Origin: Actinomycetota bacterium
GTDB lineage: Bacteria; Actinomycetota; Actinomycetes; Mycobacteriales; HKI-0501
Assembly (NCBI GenBank): GCA_030840805.1
Contig: JAVEDU010000110.1
Coordinates: forward strand, 1 to 64,000
Direction of reading: 5' to 3'
DNA length: 64,000 bases
A model generated the notes under the pieces. It worked only from the letters and a program-made list of their open reading frames with translations, was not told the origin of the DNA and ran no database searches. Numbering within the stretch: position 1 is the first letter of the stretch; each line of letters starts with the position of its first letter. Positions 46,310 through 54,422 of this stretch are shown piece by piece. The translations under genes and the position numbers were made by a program.

Positions 46310-47170
46310 TCAACGCCGCCATGACGGCGTTCTCCCCCACCAGGCGGCGAGCCGCTCGTCGTACGGCCGGTAGTGCTCGTCGAGGCGCGCCCGCAGCTCG
46401 TCCGGCATCGGCGAGCGCGGCCGGGCGTTGTGCCTCTCGAACTCGATCCCGCCGGCGCTCGGCAGCCCGAGGAACCGTTCCACCTCCGCGAACGCCGGGG
46501 CCGGGTCGTCGAAGAAGTCCTGACTGTCCACAACGCAGAGCCGCTCGCGGCCGAACACGGACTCCAGGTGCTCCAGCTGCTCGATGTACTGCCCGCGCGT
46601 GACGTAGGCGTTGTGCCGCCAGTGGTCGCTGTCGTACCCGGGCTCCGCGCGCAGCTTGTCGACCTCGCCGGCGATCCGGACCGGCTCCAGCTCGAGCGCG
46701 TGGGGAAACTCCTCGGTCTCGAAGCCGCGCGCCTTCTCGTGCGTGTAGGCCGAGTACGCCCGCTCGACCGGGTCACGCACCAGCACGACGAGCCGGACGT
46801 CCGGCAGGTCCACGGCGATCCGCTCCGGCGCCAGCGGGTGGAACATGTAGTACGGGCTCGACTCCCCGGTCACCGCCCGCGGACCGGCCGCGCGGCGCGC
46901 CGCCCGCACGGTCGGAAAGTGCCCCACGTACCACGGCAGGCCGCGGTCGTAGTTCACGTCGAAGTAGTGCACCCCCTTGTGGAACACCGCGGGCATCACC
47001 GAGGGGTGCTGGCCGAGCGTCTTCATCATCGACGTCGTCCCGCACCGCTGGGCACCGACCACCAGGAACCCCGGCCGCATCCGGTGCGTGTGTGTGAGGC
47101 GCCCGACGGCCCGCGTCACCACGCGCACCGTGCGGCGTGCCCTCGTCCGCATCGTCAACGGTCTGCTCAT
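46310..47170 (-). CDS. PAPS-dependent sulfotransferase (stand-alone, heparan-sulfotransferase-like)
   Basis: A 286-residue cytosolic sulfotransferase. The 5'-phosphosulfate loop GAQRCGTTSM (residues 39-48) and the 3'-phosphate motif VLVRDPVERAYSAY match the family that includes heparan-sulfate sulfotransferases and bacterial NodH-like enzymes. KGVHYFD, ESSPYYMF and the C-terminal FLGLP helix are also typical. It should move sulfate from PAPS to a sugar hydroxyl or amino group. The ATG overlaps the TGA of the upstream kinase-like gene (ATGA). The flippase gene follows. It is not closely similar to the other two sulfotransferase domains of this locus. Confidence 0.92.
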   Translation of the reverse strand: MSRPLTMRTRARRTVRVVTRAVGRLTHTHRMRPGFLVVGAQRCGTTSMMKTLGQHPSVMPAVFHKGVHYFDVNYDRGLPWYVGHFPTVRAARRAAGPRAVTGESSPYYMFHPLAPERIAVDLPDVRLVVLVRDPVERAYSAYTHEKARGFETEEFPHALELEPVRIAGEVDKLRAEPGYDSDHWRHNAYVTRGQYIEQLEHLESVFGRERLCVVDSQDFFDDPAPAFAEVERFLGLPSAGGIEFERHNARPRSPMPDELRARLDEHYRPYDERLAAWWGRTPSWRR

Positions 47171-48396
47171 CCCGTACGTCCCCGTCCTGTTCTCGTCAGT
47201 TCCCGCGACAACTGTCCCAGTACCGGCAGCAGCCACTCGCCGAGCCTGCCCAACCGGGCCCCGGCCTCGGCCTGCCCGTCGGCCAGGTACCGCGTGCCCA
47301 GCTCCACGAGGTAGAGCGCGGCCACCACGGGAGCGGCCTCGACCGGTACCCCGAACGGCGCCAGCAGCTCCGCCGCACGGACCACAGTGGACGCGGCCGC
47401 CTCGTCGGCGGGCACCCGCCGCACGGTGATCGCCGTCTGCAGGTCCAGGTGCAGCGCGTCGTATCCGAGCGGTACGCCGGAGTCGAACCGTTCCCAGTCC
47501 CAGATCAGGACCCGGTCGGCGAGCGTGGCCAGGTTGCCGGCGTTCCAGTCCCCGTGCCAGCAGCCGGTCGGCAGCGTGACGGCCGTGGTCACCGCCGCGG
47601 CCAGCGCCCCGGCGAGCGCGGCCCCGCCGGGCCGGTCGCCGAGCGCGTCGACCCGGTCCGCCAGCCCGTCCGTGTACGGCCCGCGAACGGGCTGTTCGGT
47701 GACCCCCGCGACGCCGGCGACCTCGACCATCGCCGCGACCCGGCGCGTCCCGTCGTCCGCGGCGCGCGGCAGCCACACCGGGAGCGCGGACTGCACCAGG
47801 ATCTCGGCGCCGTTCCACGAGCCGTGGTGCAGCACGGCCGGCACCTCGACGCCGCGCAGGGAGTGCCCCGCCAGCATGCGCAGCGCCTCGGCCTCGTCCG
47901 CGACCAGCCGCCGGGTCAGCGGGTCGACGCCGACCTTGGCGAACCCCAGCGGCTCGCCCGCCTCGTCCAGCACCTGGAACACCGGCTTCCGGTTCGCCCG
48001 GGCCGGTCCGATGTGGAGCGCAAGCACGACGGGGCGGCCCAGCACCGCGGCGAGATGGTCCTCGATCGTGTCGCCATGCGGAGCCCGCACCGACAGTCGC
48101 TGACCGAACACCGTTCCGGCCGCCCCGGTCCGGAACAGCCCGGCGAGCACGGCCGTGCGGGCCCGGGCCCGGGCGGTGCGGTGCTCGGTCGCACGGCGCA
48201 CCGCCGCCGCACCGGCCCGGCGGGACCCGGCGGGCACGAGCAGCTTCGGGTTGCCGGCAGACGGGACGAGGACGTAGGTACGGTCGTCGCCGGCCCGCCG
48301 CGCTCCGATGTGGACGGATGCGGGCGGCGGCCAGAGCACGGGCACGAGGCTGCGCAGGTATCCGGCCGCCGACGTGTCCCGCGGCCCGGTGGTCAC
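47167..48396 (-). CDS. APH-fold phosphotransferase in the exopolysaccharide operon
   Basis: A 409-residue protein whose C-terminal half carries the aminoglycoside/choline-kinase catalytic motifs: WHGDWNAGN (Brenner motif with catalytic Asp) and LIWDWERFDSG (metal-binding Asp). The N-terminal 150 residues are atypical and include LVPSAGNPKLLVPAGSRRA. It probably phosphorylates a small sugar or sugar-like substrate. Drug resistance is unlikely because it is translationally coupled on both sides, overlapping the polymerase stop and the sulfotransferase start by four bases each. The exact substrate is unknown. Confidence 0.8.
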   Translation of the reverse strand: MTTGPRDTSAAGYLRSLVPVLWPPPASVHIGARRAGDDRTYVLVPSAGNPKLLVPAGSRRAGAAAVRRATEHRTARARARTAVLAGLFRTGAAGTVFGQRLSVRAPHGDTIEDHLAAVLGRPVVLALHIGPARANRKPVFQVLDEAGEPLGFAKVGVDPLTRRLVADEAEALRMLAGHSLRGVEVPAVLHHGSWNGAEILVQSALPVWLPRAADDGTRRVAAMVEVAGVAGVTEQPVRGPYTDGLADRVDALGDRPGGAALAGALAAAVTTAVTLPTGCWHGDWNAGNLATLADRVLIWDWERFDSGVPLGYDALHLDLQTAITVRRVPADEAAASTVVRAAELLAPFGVPVEAAPVVAALYLVELGTRYLADGQAEAGARLGRLGEWLLPVLGQLSRELTRTGRGRTG

Positions 48397-49856
48397 CGGG
48401 AGTCCCGCGCGGCGCGTGCCGCGGCTCTCCGCTGCAGGTCGTTGCGCCACAGCAGCCCCACCCCGATGAACGACAGCGCGAGCGGCATTCCGATCGCCGG
48501 GTACACCACCATGTAGAACAGCGGCAGCAGCACGGCGAGCCCGCCCGCGATGCCGATGGGCGTGCTGTCCCGTCGGTACCGCCAGGCCACCGCCAGGAAG
48601 AACGCGACATAGCAGAACGCGCCGACGAACCCGTTCTGCAGCAACAGGTTCCAGAGCTGGCCATCGCTGCCCACGTCGCGGTTGCCGCACAGCGGACACG
48701 CCTTCGTGGCACCCACGGCGATCGACTGGTTGCTGCCGATCGTCTGCCGTGTACCGCCGTAGCCGAGCACCGGTGAGCTGACCGCGGCCCGGAACGCGAT
48801 CCCGTTGAGCGAACTGCGGGTGTCGTTGCTGTGCCCGCTGTTGACCCGAGTGGTGATCATGGTCTGGACCGGCGTCGTGACGAACAGCACTGCCGCGACC
48901 GCCAGCCCCGCGGTGAGCCACCCGACCGGAGCCAGCCGCCCCTGCATCGCGAACCGCACGACCACGTACGCCACCGACAGTCCCAGCCCGATCCAGAGCC
49001 CCCGGTTCAGCGAGTACACCACCGGGTACAGCGACACCAGGAGCACCGTCACCGCGACGGCCTTGCGGAGCAGCGACGTGCGCACCAGCCAGCCGACCAC
49101 GAACCACGGCAGCAGCAGGCTGTAGCAGTAGCCCCAGGTGTTCGTGTAGGCGTACGGCGCGGCCGGCCGGCCCACGCCGCCGAGGACGTCCTGGACCTGC
49201 GCGAAGTTGACCGTGGTGAGCCGGCCGACGAAGCCGTTGTCCAGCAGGGATCTCGGCAGGACGTACGACAGCGGGGTCGCGAAGCTGCCGTGCGGGAACG
49301 CCGCGCCGACCACCCCGCCGGCGACGGTGCTGAGGAACAGCACGCCGAGCAGCGAGACGACCAGCCGCCGCGGGACCTCCCGCTCCCACATCGTGCCGAT
49401 CCAGAGCATGACCACGGTGATCGAGGTGTACTGCATGACCCGCAGCACGAACGGCGCGATCTTGATGCCGGCCGGCGGCATCGTCGCGGGCGCGGTCTCG
49501 CCCAGCACGAGGAACCCGAGCAGCACCCACACCAGCAGCAGCGCCCACAGCCCGAAGCCGGGCGGGAACCGCAGCCGCCGGCGCCGGAGGAGCTGCACGG
49601 CCATCGGGGCAGCGGCCCCCACGAACGCGAACGTGGTGAGCCCGAGCGCCCACCAGATCGGATATCCGGCCAGCAGCACGACGAGCGGCCAGGCCGTCGG
49701 GATCCGGACCAGGGCCGGCACGTCCGGGCGGCGCCGGGCCGGGGTGGACGCCGCGTGCTGGGGGCCCTCCGAGCGCGGTGCTCCGGCGTCGTGCGGCGAC
49801 CCTGCGGCCGGGGGCGGCGGCGGCTCGCCCGTCGTGGGCCACCGCGTCTGCGTCAC
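48393..49856 (-). CDS. O-antigen ligase/Wzy-type polymerase
   Basis: A 487-residue membrane protein. The first 55 residues are a Pro-rich cytosolic tail, then about 12 helices. A large outer loop lies in the C-terminal half and contains RSSLNGIAFRAAVSSPVLGYG, the Wzy_C/WaaL-type loop, followed by ACPLCGNR, an unusual CxxC motif. SLNRGLWIGLGLSVAYVV is the flanking helix. It should polymerise flipped repeat units (Wzy) or ligate glycan. GTG 49856 follows GGGAGG. It lies 43 bases after the Wzz-like gene and overlaps the kinase-like gene by four bases. Confidence 0.85.
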   Translation of the reverse strand: MTQTRWPTTGEPPPPPAAGSPHDAGAPRSEGPQHAASTPARRRPDVPALVRIPTAWPLVVLLAGYPIWWALGLTTFAFVGAAAPMAVQLLRRRRLRFPPGFGLWALLLVWVLLGFLVLGETAPATMPPAGIKIAPFVLRVMQYTSITVVMLWIGTMWEREVPRRLVVSLLGVLFLSTVAGGVVGAAFPHGSFATPLSYVLPRSLLDNGFVGRLTTVNFAQVQDVLGGVGRPAAPYAYTNTWGYCYSLLLPWFVVGWLVRTSLLRKAVAVTVLLVSLYPVVYSLNRGLWIGLGLSVAYVVVRFAMQGRLAPVGWLTAGLAVAAVLFVTTPVQTMITTRVNSGHSNDTRSSLNGIAFRAAVSSPVLGYGGTRQTIGSNQSIAVGATKACPLCGNRDVGSDGQLWNLLLQNGFVGAFCYVAFFLAVAWRYRRDSTPIGIAGGLAVLLPLFYMVVYPAIGMPLALSFIGVGLLWRNDLQRRAAARAARDSR

Positions 49857-49899
49857 GGGGTGCCCACCTCCCACTGCACGTCGGCCGGTCCGCGCACGA

Positions 49900-51738
49900 T
49901 CAGCGCGAGCGGGTGCCGCGGGACCCCGATGCCAGGTCGGTGTCGCCCTGGCCCTCGGGCCGGGCCGGACCCGGCGACTCGGCGTCGCCGTGGGTGAAGA
50001 CGAACGTGACCGTGTCGTCGTCCTGGAGCGGGTGGACCGGCGTGTCGCGCGCGTCCGGCGCGGCGGAGGCCCGGACCACGTCGGCACGGCCCGTCGCGGG
50101 CTCCGTGACCACCGGGTGGGGCGGCGCGGCCACCGGGCCGGGCTCGGCGGCACGGGGCGCCGGCTCGGCGGCGACCGGAGGGCCCGCCGCCCGCGTCCGG
50201 TCGGTCCCGGCGCGCGGCGCCTTGCCGAGGAACCCGACCACGACGGCCCCGACGAGCCGCGCCCGGACCTCCTCGAACCGGCGGAACGACTCCGCGAGCT
50301 CCTGCGTGCGGGTCCGCTTCGTCTCGACGACCACCAGCACGGCGTCGGCGTACCCGGCCATCACCTGGCCGTCGATCGCGACGTCCGGCGGCGGGGCCTC
50401 GAACAGTACGTACCCGGACCGGCCCCGCAGCTCGGCGACGAGGCCTCGCACCCGGTCCTCGCGCATCTCCTGGGTCAGCACGCCGGTGGCGTCGGCACCG
50501 CCGGGGCCCAGCACGACGAGTCGTGACCGGTCCGCCACCTCGGTGACCGCGGCGTCCAGGCTCAGCTCACCGCGCAGCACCTCGACGAGTCCGGGTCCCG
50601 GCTGCACGCCCAGCGCGTCGAGGGTCCAGGAGCGCGGATCCGCGCAGATCACGAGCACCGGGACGCCGAACCGGTCCAGCGACGCGGCGAGGTTCGCGGT
50701 GACCAGGCCGGCCGCCTGTCCGGCGGACGCGCCGGACATCACGACGATGCGGGCCTGGGCGTCCGTCGCACCGCCGTCCCCGGCGAGCGCCGAGGCGAGC
50801 GTGTTCCGGAGCCGGCCGAAGTCCCGGCCGGCCGCACTCTGGTAGGTCGCCACGTCGGGCGGACCGCCCCGGCGGAAGTCGAGCAGCACCGGCATCCCGG
50901 TGCGGGTCGTGACCTCGGCGGCCCGGCGGAGACGGGTGTCCGCCCGGTCGATCAGCAGCGCGAGCAGGAGCCCGGCGAGCACGCTCGCGGCGAGCCCGGT
51001 GCCGAGGTTCAGCACCAGCTTCGGCTCGGTGGGCGCGGTCGGCAGTTCCGCCTTCGTGATGATCGAGCCGGGCGTCGGCTCGGCCGCCTGCAGGGGGCTC
51101 AGCCGGGAACCGATCTGGGTGAGGCTGTTCTGCACCACCGCGAGCTGGGACTCGGCGCGGTTGCGGTTGACCGAGTTCGGCGCCAGCTGGGCGATCTGCC
51201 CGGACAGGTCCTGGAGCGCCTTCAGCTGGGCGGCCTGCTGCTTCTCCAGGGCGGTGACCTGGGCGGTGATCTCGTCCTGGGCGTTCGCCCGGCGCTGGTC
51301 CAGGTAGGCCTGCGCGAACGCCGCCGAGCCCGCCCGCGCCTCGCTCGGCGTCGGCGCGGCGAACGCGATCTCGAGCACCTGCGTGTTGGCCGGGACGGTC
51401 ACCGACACCCGCCGCGCGAGTTCCGTCGCCGACGTCCCGCTGCCGAGCTGCTCCTTGGCGCGCTCGGCGACCACGAGGGAGGTCACCAGCTGCGCCTCGG
51501 TGTCGAGGTTGAGTCCGGAGATGTTGCGGGCACCGGTCTGGGTCTGGTCGGTGCTGGTCCCGGTCGCCTGCACGAGTACCGCGCTCGAGGCGTCGTACAC
51601 CCGCTGCTGCCGGGCCGTGACGACCCCGGTCGCGACGAGCCCGAGCACGACGACGGCCACGATCGCCCACCACCGGCGCTGGATCCAGCCGGTGTAGTCG
51701 ACGATGGAGCGCGAGCCCTCCTCGTGCAGCGAATCCAT
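49900..51738 (-). CDS. Wzz-like chain-length protein with degenerate BY-kinase domain
   Basis: A 612-residue membrane protein. Transmembrane helices near 25-45 and 250-270 flank an extracytoplasmic domain with a coiled coil (about 140-215, Gln/Ala-rich), as in Wzz/CapA co-polymerases. The cytosolic part resembles a bacterial tyrosine kinase, but the Walker A site reads SGASAGQAA (335-343) without Lys, and Walker B is VLFEAPPPD. The tail is Pro/Ala/Glu-rich and lacks a Tyr cluster. ATP-dependent autophosphorylation is therefore unlikely, and it probably acts as a structural chain-length regulator. The start is ATG 51738; it is the first gene of the operon running to the GH26-like gene. Confidence 0.87.
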   Translation of the reverse strand: MDSLHEEGSRSIVDYTGWIQRRWWAIVAVVVLGLVATGVVTARQQRVYDASSAVLVQATGTSTDQTQTGARNISGLNLDTEAQLVTSLVVAERAKEQLGSGTSATELARRVSVTVPANTQVLEIAFAAPTPSEARAGSAAFAQAYLDQRRANAQDEITAQVTALEKQQAAQLKALQDLSGQIAQLAPNSVNRNRAESQLAVVQNSLTQIGSRLSPLQAAEPTPGSIITKAELPTAPTEPKLVLNLGTGLAASVLAGLLLALLIDRADTRLRRAAEVTTRTGMPVLLDFRRGGPPDVATYQSAAGRDFGRLRNTLASALAGDGGATDAQARIVVMSGASAGQAAGLVTANLAASLDRFGVPVLVICADPRSWTLDALGVQPGPGLVEVLRGELSLDAAVTEVADRSRLVVLGPGGADATGVLTQEMREDRVRGLVAELRGRSGYVLFEAPPPDVAIDGQVMAGYADAVLVVVETKRTRTQELAESFRRFEEVRARLVGAVVVGFLGKAPRAGTDRTRAAGPPVAAEPAPRAAEPGPVAAPPHPVVTEPATGRADVVRASAAPDARDTPVHPLQDDDTVTFVFTHGDAESPGPARPEGQGDTDLASGSRGTRSR

Positions 51739-51887
51739 CCCGGGGTTCCTCACTGGAATGCAGGTGGACAGCGGCGGCATGTCCTGCGGCCAGCATAAGC
51801 GCCCACCCCGAGCCGCCCGGTCGTCTTGTCCGATCCCGTCCGGACGGACGACTCCGTTCGGACCGGACGTCCAGCTAGGCTCGGCCG

Positions 51888-52814
51888 ATGCGCGTCGGCT
51901 ACCTCATCCAGAGCCATCGGGACCCGGAACAGGTGGCGCGGCTCGTCCGCACCCTCAAGGCCGGCAGCCCCGGCGCGGCCGTCCACGTGAGCCACGACTT
52001 CTCGTCGTCGCCGCTCGACGTGGCCGCGCTGACCGCCGTTCCGGGGGTGCTCGTGCGCCCCGCGGAGGGCGGGTACGGCGACTTCAGCCACGTGCGGCGG
52101 TACCTCGACGCCGTCGACGACCTCGTCGCCGAGGGCATCGCGGTGGACTGGGTCGTCAACATCACCGGCCAGGACTACCCCCTCCGGCCGGTCGCGGACG
52201 CGGAGGCGGATCTCGTCGCGGGCGGCGCGGACGGGTACCTGGAGTACTTCCCGGCGATGGACCCCGCCCGGAGCACGTGGCCGGTCCGGCGGGCGCGGTC
52301 GCGGTACCTGTTCCGGCACCGCCGCATCGCCACGCTGTCTCCCGCCGCGAAGCGCCGGCTCCGTCCGCTGCAGGCGATCAACCGGGTCCAGCCCCTCGTG
52401 CGCGTCCACGTGTCCTACGGGCTGATGGTGGGCGTGCGCCGGCGGTCACCGTTCGGCCCGGGCTTCGAGCTCTACGGCGGGTCGGCGTACTCGTCGCTCT
52501 CCTGGCCGGTCGTGGCGTACCTGCGGGAGTTCTGCGCCGCCCGGCCGGACCTGATGCGGTACTACGAGCAGTGCCTGTCCCCGGTCGAGTCGATCTTCCA
52601 GACGATCCTGGTGAACAGCGGGCGCTTCACCCTGGTGGACGACTGCAAGCGGTACTTCGACTTCCGCGACAGCACGATGAACCACCCGAAGTTCCTCTCG
52701 GTGGCCGACCTGCCGAGGGCGCTGGCGAGTGGCGCCGACTTCGCCCGCAAGATCGACGACCCCGGGGTGCTCGACGCCCTGGACGCCCGGCTCGCGAGCA
52801 GCGGTCAGCGGTAG
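51888..52814 (+). CDS. GT14-type glycosyltransferase (core-2/I-branching and xylosyltransferase family)
   Basis: A 308-residue cytosolic glycosyltransferase. It begins MRVGYLIQSHRDPEQVARLV and contains NITGQDYPLR (from Asn91), the hallmark of the GT14 branching-enzyme family, plus SYGLMVG and CLSPVESIFQTILVNS with the conserved C-terminal acidic block. Animal relatives add GlcNAc branches or the xylose that starts heparan and chondroitin chains; bacterial members act in capsule and exopolysaccharide loci. The donor sugar cannot be read. It starts at ATG 51888, divergent from the Wzz-like gene, and overlaps the convergent sulfotransferase by ten bases. Confidence 0.87.
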   Translation: MRVGYLIQSHRDPEQVARLVRTLKAGSPGAAVHVSHDFSSSPLDVAALTAVPGVLVRPAEGGYGDFSHVRRYLDAVDDLVAEGIAVDWVVNITGQDYPLRPVADAEADLVAGGADGYLEYFPAMDPARSTWPVRRARSRYLFRHRRIATLSPAAKRRLRPLQAINRVQPLVRVHVSYGLMVGVRRRSPFGPGFELYGGSAYSSLSWPVVAYLREFCAARPDLMRYYEQCLSPVESIFQTILVNSGRFTLVDDCKRYFDFRDSTMNHPKFLSVADLPRALASGADFARKIDDPGVLDALDARLASSGQR

Positions 52815-53779
52815 CCGAACCGCCGCCGCAGCGGCCACGTCACCGCGGACACGAACCGGCGCAGCGACGACGGCAGGGCGGTACGCCACTCCTCGTCCAG
52901 CCGCAGCGGCATGAGGCCGGTGCGCATCCGGACCCGGCCGCCCGCGACCGTGTGGGACTCGCCGAGTCGCAGCCCGTCGGGGGTGAGGATGCCGGACAGG
53001 TCCGGCTCCGGGCCCCCGGTCGACACGGCGGCGACGCGGCGCAGGGCGGCCGCCGGTTCCCGCACGAGGTCCTCGTACCGCACGAGCACGGTCGGCACCC
53101 CGAGCCGGCGCAGCGTCGCCGTCATCAGCGTCACGGTCACCCACCGGCGGCTGATCTGCCGCGGCGAGCGCTGGTTCATGTACGGCTTCGGCGCCGCGCC
53201 CGCCGGCATCTTCACCTGCTTGGTCCACGAGTACACGACCCCGCGCGGGTCCCGGACCACGTGCACGAGCCGCAGGTCGATGCCCGGCGCGCGCCGCAGG
53301 ATGTACGCCAGCGACGGCCGCTTGGTGGAGTCGACCACGACCTCGGCCCCGGACACGGTGGCGATCGCGGCGTACAGCGCGGTGAGGACCTCGGTGTACT
53401 CGTCGAGCCGGCTCCGGAAGCCCGGCAGGCGCCGCGCGCCGAGGATCGCCGGGAGGCGGGACGTCCGGTCCACGTCGGCCTGCAGCGCGAGCACCCGGCC
53501 CGTGTCCACACGGTCCCAGCCGCCGAAGGCGACCCGGCCGACCTCGGTCCAGAACGGGCAGGCGCCGAACCGTTCCCCGCACGCGCACAGCAGGTCCCGT
53601 TCGACCCCGTCGCGCCAGAGGTAGAAGAGCTCGCCGACATCGCAGTGCGCCGGGAGCTGGCCGAGCATCAGGTCGAGCAGCGTCGAACCGCTACGCGCCA
53701 TCCCGCCGATGTAGAGGACACGGACGGGGTGGGGGCGGGCGGCTCCGGACGGACCCGCGCCCTCGGCGCTGCTCACCAC
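52805..53779 (-). CDS. PAPS-dependent sulfotransferase with CxC-x6-C motif
   Basis: A 324-residue cytosolic sulfotransferase. The 5'-phosphosulfate loop is IGGMARSGSTLLD (residues 24-36), and the 3'-phosphate motif is VVRDPRGVVYSWTKQ. Cys65, Cys67 and Cys74 form CACGERFGACPFW, repeated almost exactly in the C-terminal half of the fusion protein at 54419, so the two are close paralogues. VVVDSTKRPSLAY is the usual central motif. Two GTG codons in tandem are possible starts; 53779 is the first. A hairpin covers the GGGAGG Shine-Dalgarno. The Cys trio may bind a metal. Confidence 0.92.
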   Translation of the reverse strand: MVSSAEGAGPSGAARPHPVRVLYIGGMARSGSTLLDLMLGQLPAHCDVGELFYLWRDGVERDLLCACGERFGACPFWTEVGRVAFGGWDRVDTGRVLALQADVDRTSRLPAILGARRLPGFRSRLDEYTEVLTALYAAIATVSGAEVVVDSTKRPSLAYILRRAPGIDLRLVHVVRDPRGVVYSWTKQVKMPAGAAPKPYMNQRSPRQISRRWVTVTLMTATLRRLGVPTVLVRYEDLVREPAAALRRVAAVSTGGPEPDLSGILTPDGLRLGESHTVAGGRVRMRTGLMPLRLDEEWRTALPSSLRRFVSAVTWPLRRRFGYR

Positions 53780-53783
53780 TGAC

Positions 53784-53802
53784 GGCCTCCCTCTGGGAGG
53801 CC
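53784..53802 (-). promoter_or_regulatory. Hairpin occluding the RBS of the sulfotransferase gene
   Basis: GGCCTCCC-TCT-GGGAGGCC is a perfect eight-base inverted repeat ending five bases before the GTG at 53779. In the minus-strand RNA the GGGAGG Shine-Dalgarno is one arm, so folding would hide it. This may lower or regulate translation of the sulfotransferase. Confidence 0.5.
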
Positions 53803-53945
53803 GATTCTAACGGCCGTCACTCCCGTCATCGGCTCGGTTGCAGAGCGTTTCATCTGTATGGCGCATGTTCGGTGACCGTTCGGCCGTCTTGGCTCCACCC
53901 CCACGGCGGCGGCGTAAGGTCCGAGTCTGACGAGGAGGTCAGAAA

Positions 53946-54422
53946 GTGCGCGGTTCGCCGAGTTCGGACGCCGGAGATCTGCTCTTCGTCGGCTCGAGCG
54001 GTGGACACCTTGCCCAGCTGGTGGCACTGCGGCCCTGGTGGGCCGGCCGGCGGAGGCGCTGGGTCACCTTCCGCACCCCCGACGCCGAGTCGCTGCTCGC
54101 CGGCGAGAGCGTCGAGTGGGCGTACCACCCGACCACGCGCCACGTCGGCAACCTGCTCCGCAACACCGTGCTCGCCGCGCGCACCCTGCGCCGGTACCGT
54201 CCCGACGCGATCATCTCGACCGGGGCCGGGGTGGCGCTGCCGTTCTTCGTCCTCGGCCGGCTCGCCGGGATCCCGACCGTGTACATCGAGGTGTACGACC
54301 GGATCGAGACCCGGACGCTCACCGCGCGCCTGTGCCGACCCTTCACCTCCGCTCTGCTCGTGCAGTGGGACGAGCAGCTGCGGCTGTACCGCGGTGCCAC
54401 CCTGGTCGGGCCGCTGCTGTGA
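53946..54422 (+). CDS. Alg14-like glycosyltransferase subunit (PssD/CpsF type)
   Basis: A 158-residue protein resembling the N-terminal acceptor-binding half of two-part GT28 enzymes (Alg14, PssD, Cps14F). LLFVGSSGGHLAQLVALR is the Gly-rich first loop, and STGAGVALPFFVLGRLAG the second, with a hydrophobic segment for membrane association. It normally recruits an Alg13-like catalytic subunit, which is encoded by the next gene in overlapping frame (GTGA). GTG 53946 follows GAGGAGG by seven bases. The pair usually adds the second sugar of the lipid-linked repeat unit. Confidence 0.9.
   Translation: MRGSPSSDAGDLLFVGSSGGHLAQLVALRPWWAGRRRRWVTFRTPDAESLLAGESVEWAYHPTTRHVGNLLRNTVLAARTLRRYRPDAIISTGAGVALPFFVLGRLAGIPTVYIEVYDRIETRTLTARLCRPFTSALLVQWDEQLRLYRGATLVGPLL

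Noticed and set aside
47167-48396. Aminoglycoside-resistance gene
   Set aside because: The APH fold is present, but coupling inside the polysaccharide operon and an atypical N-terminus argue for a metabolic kinase.
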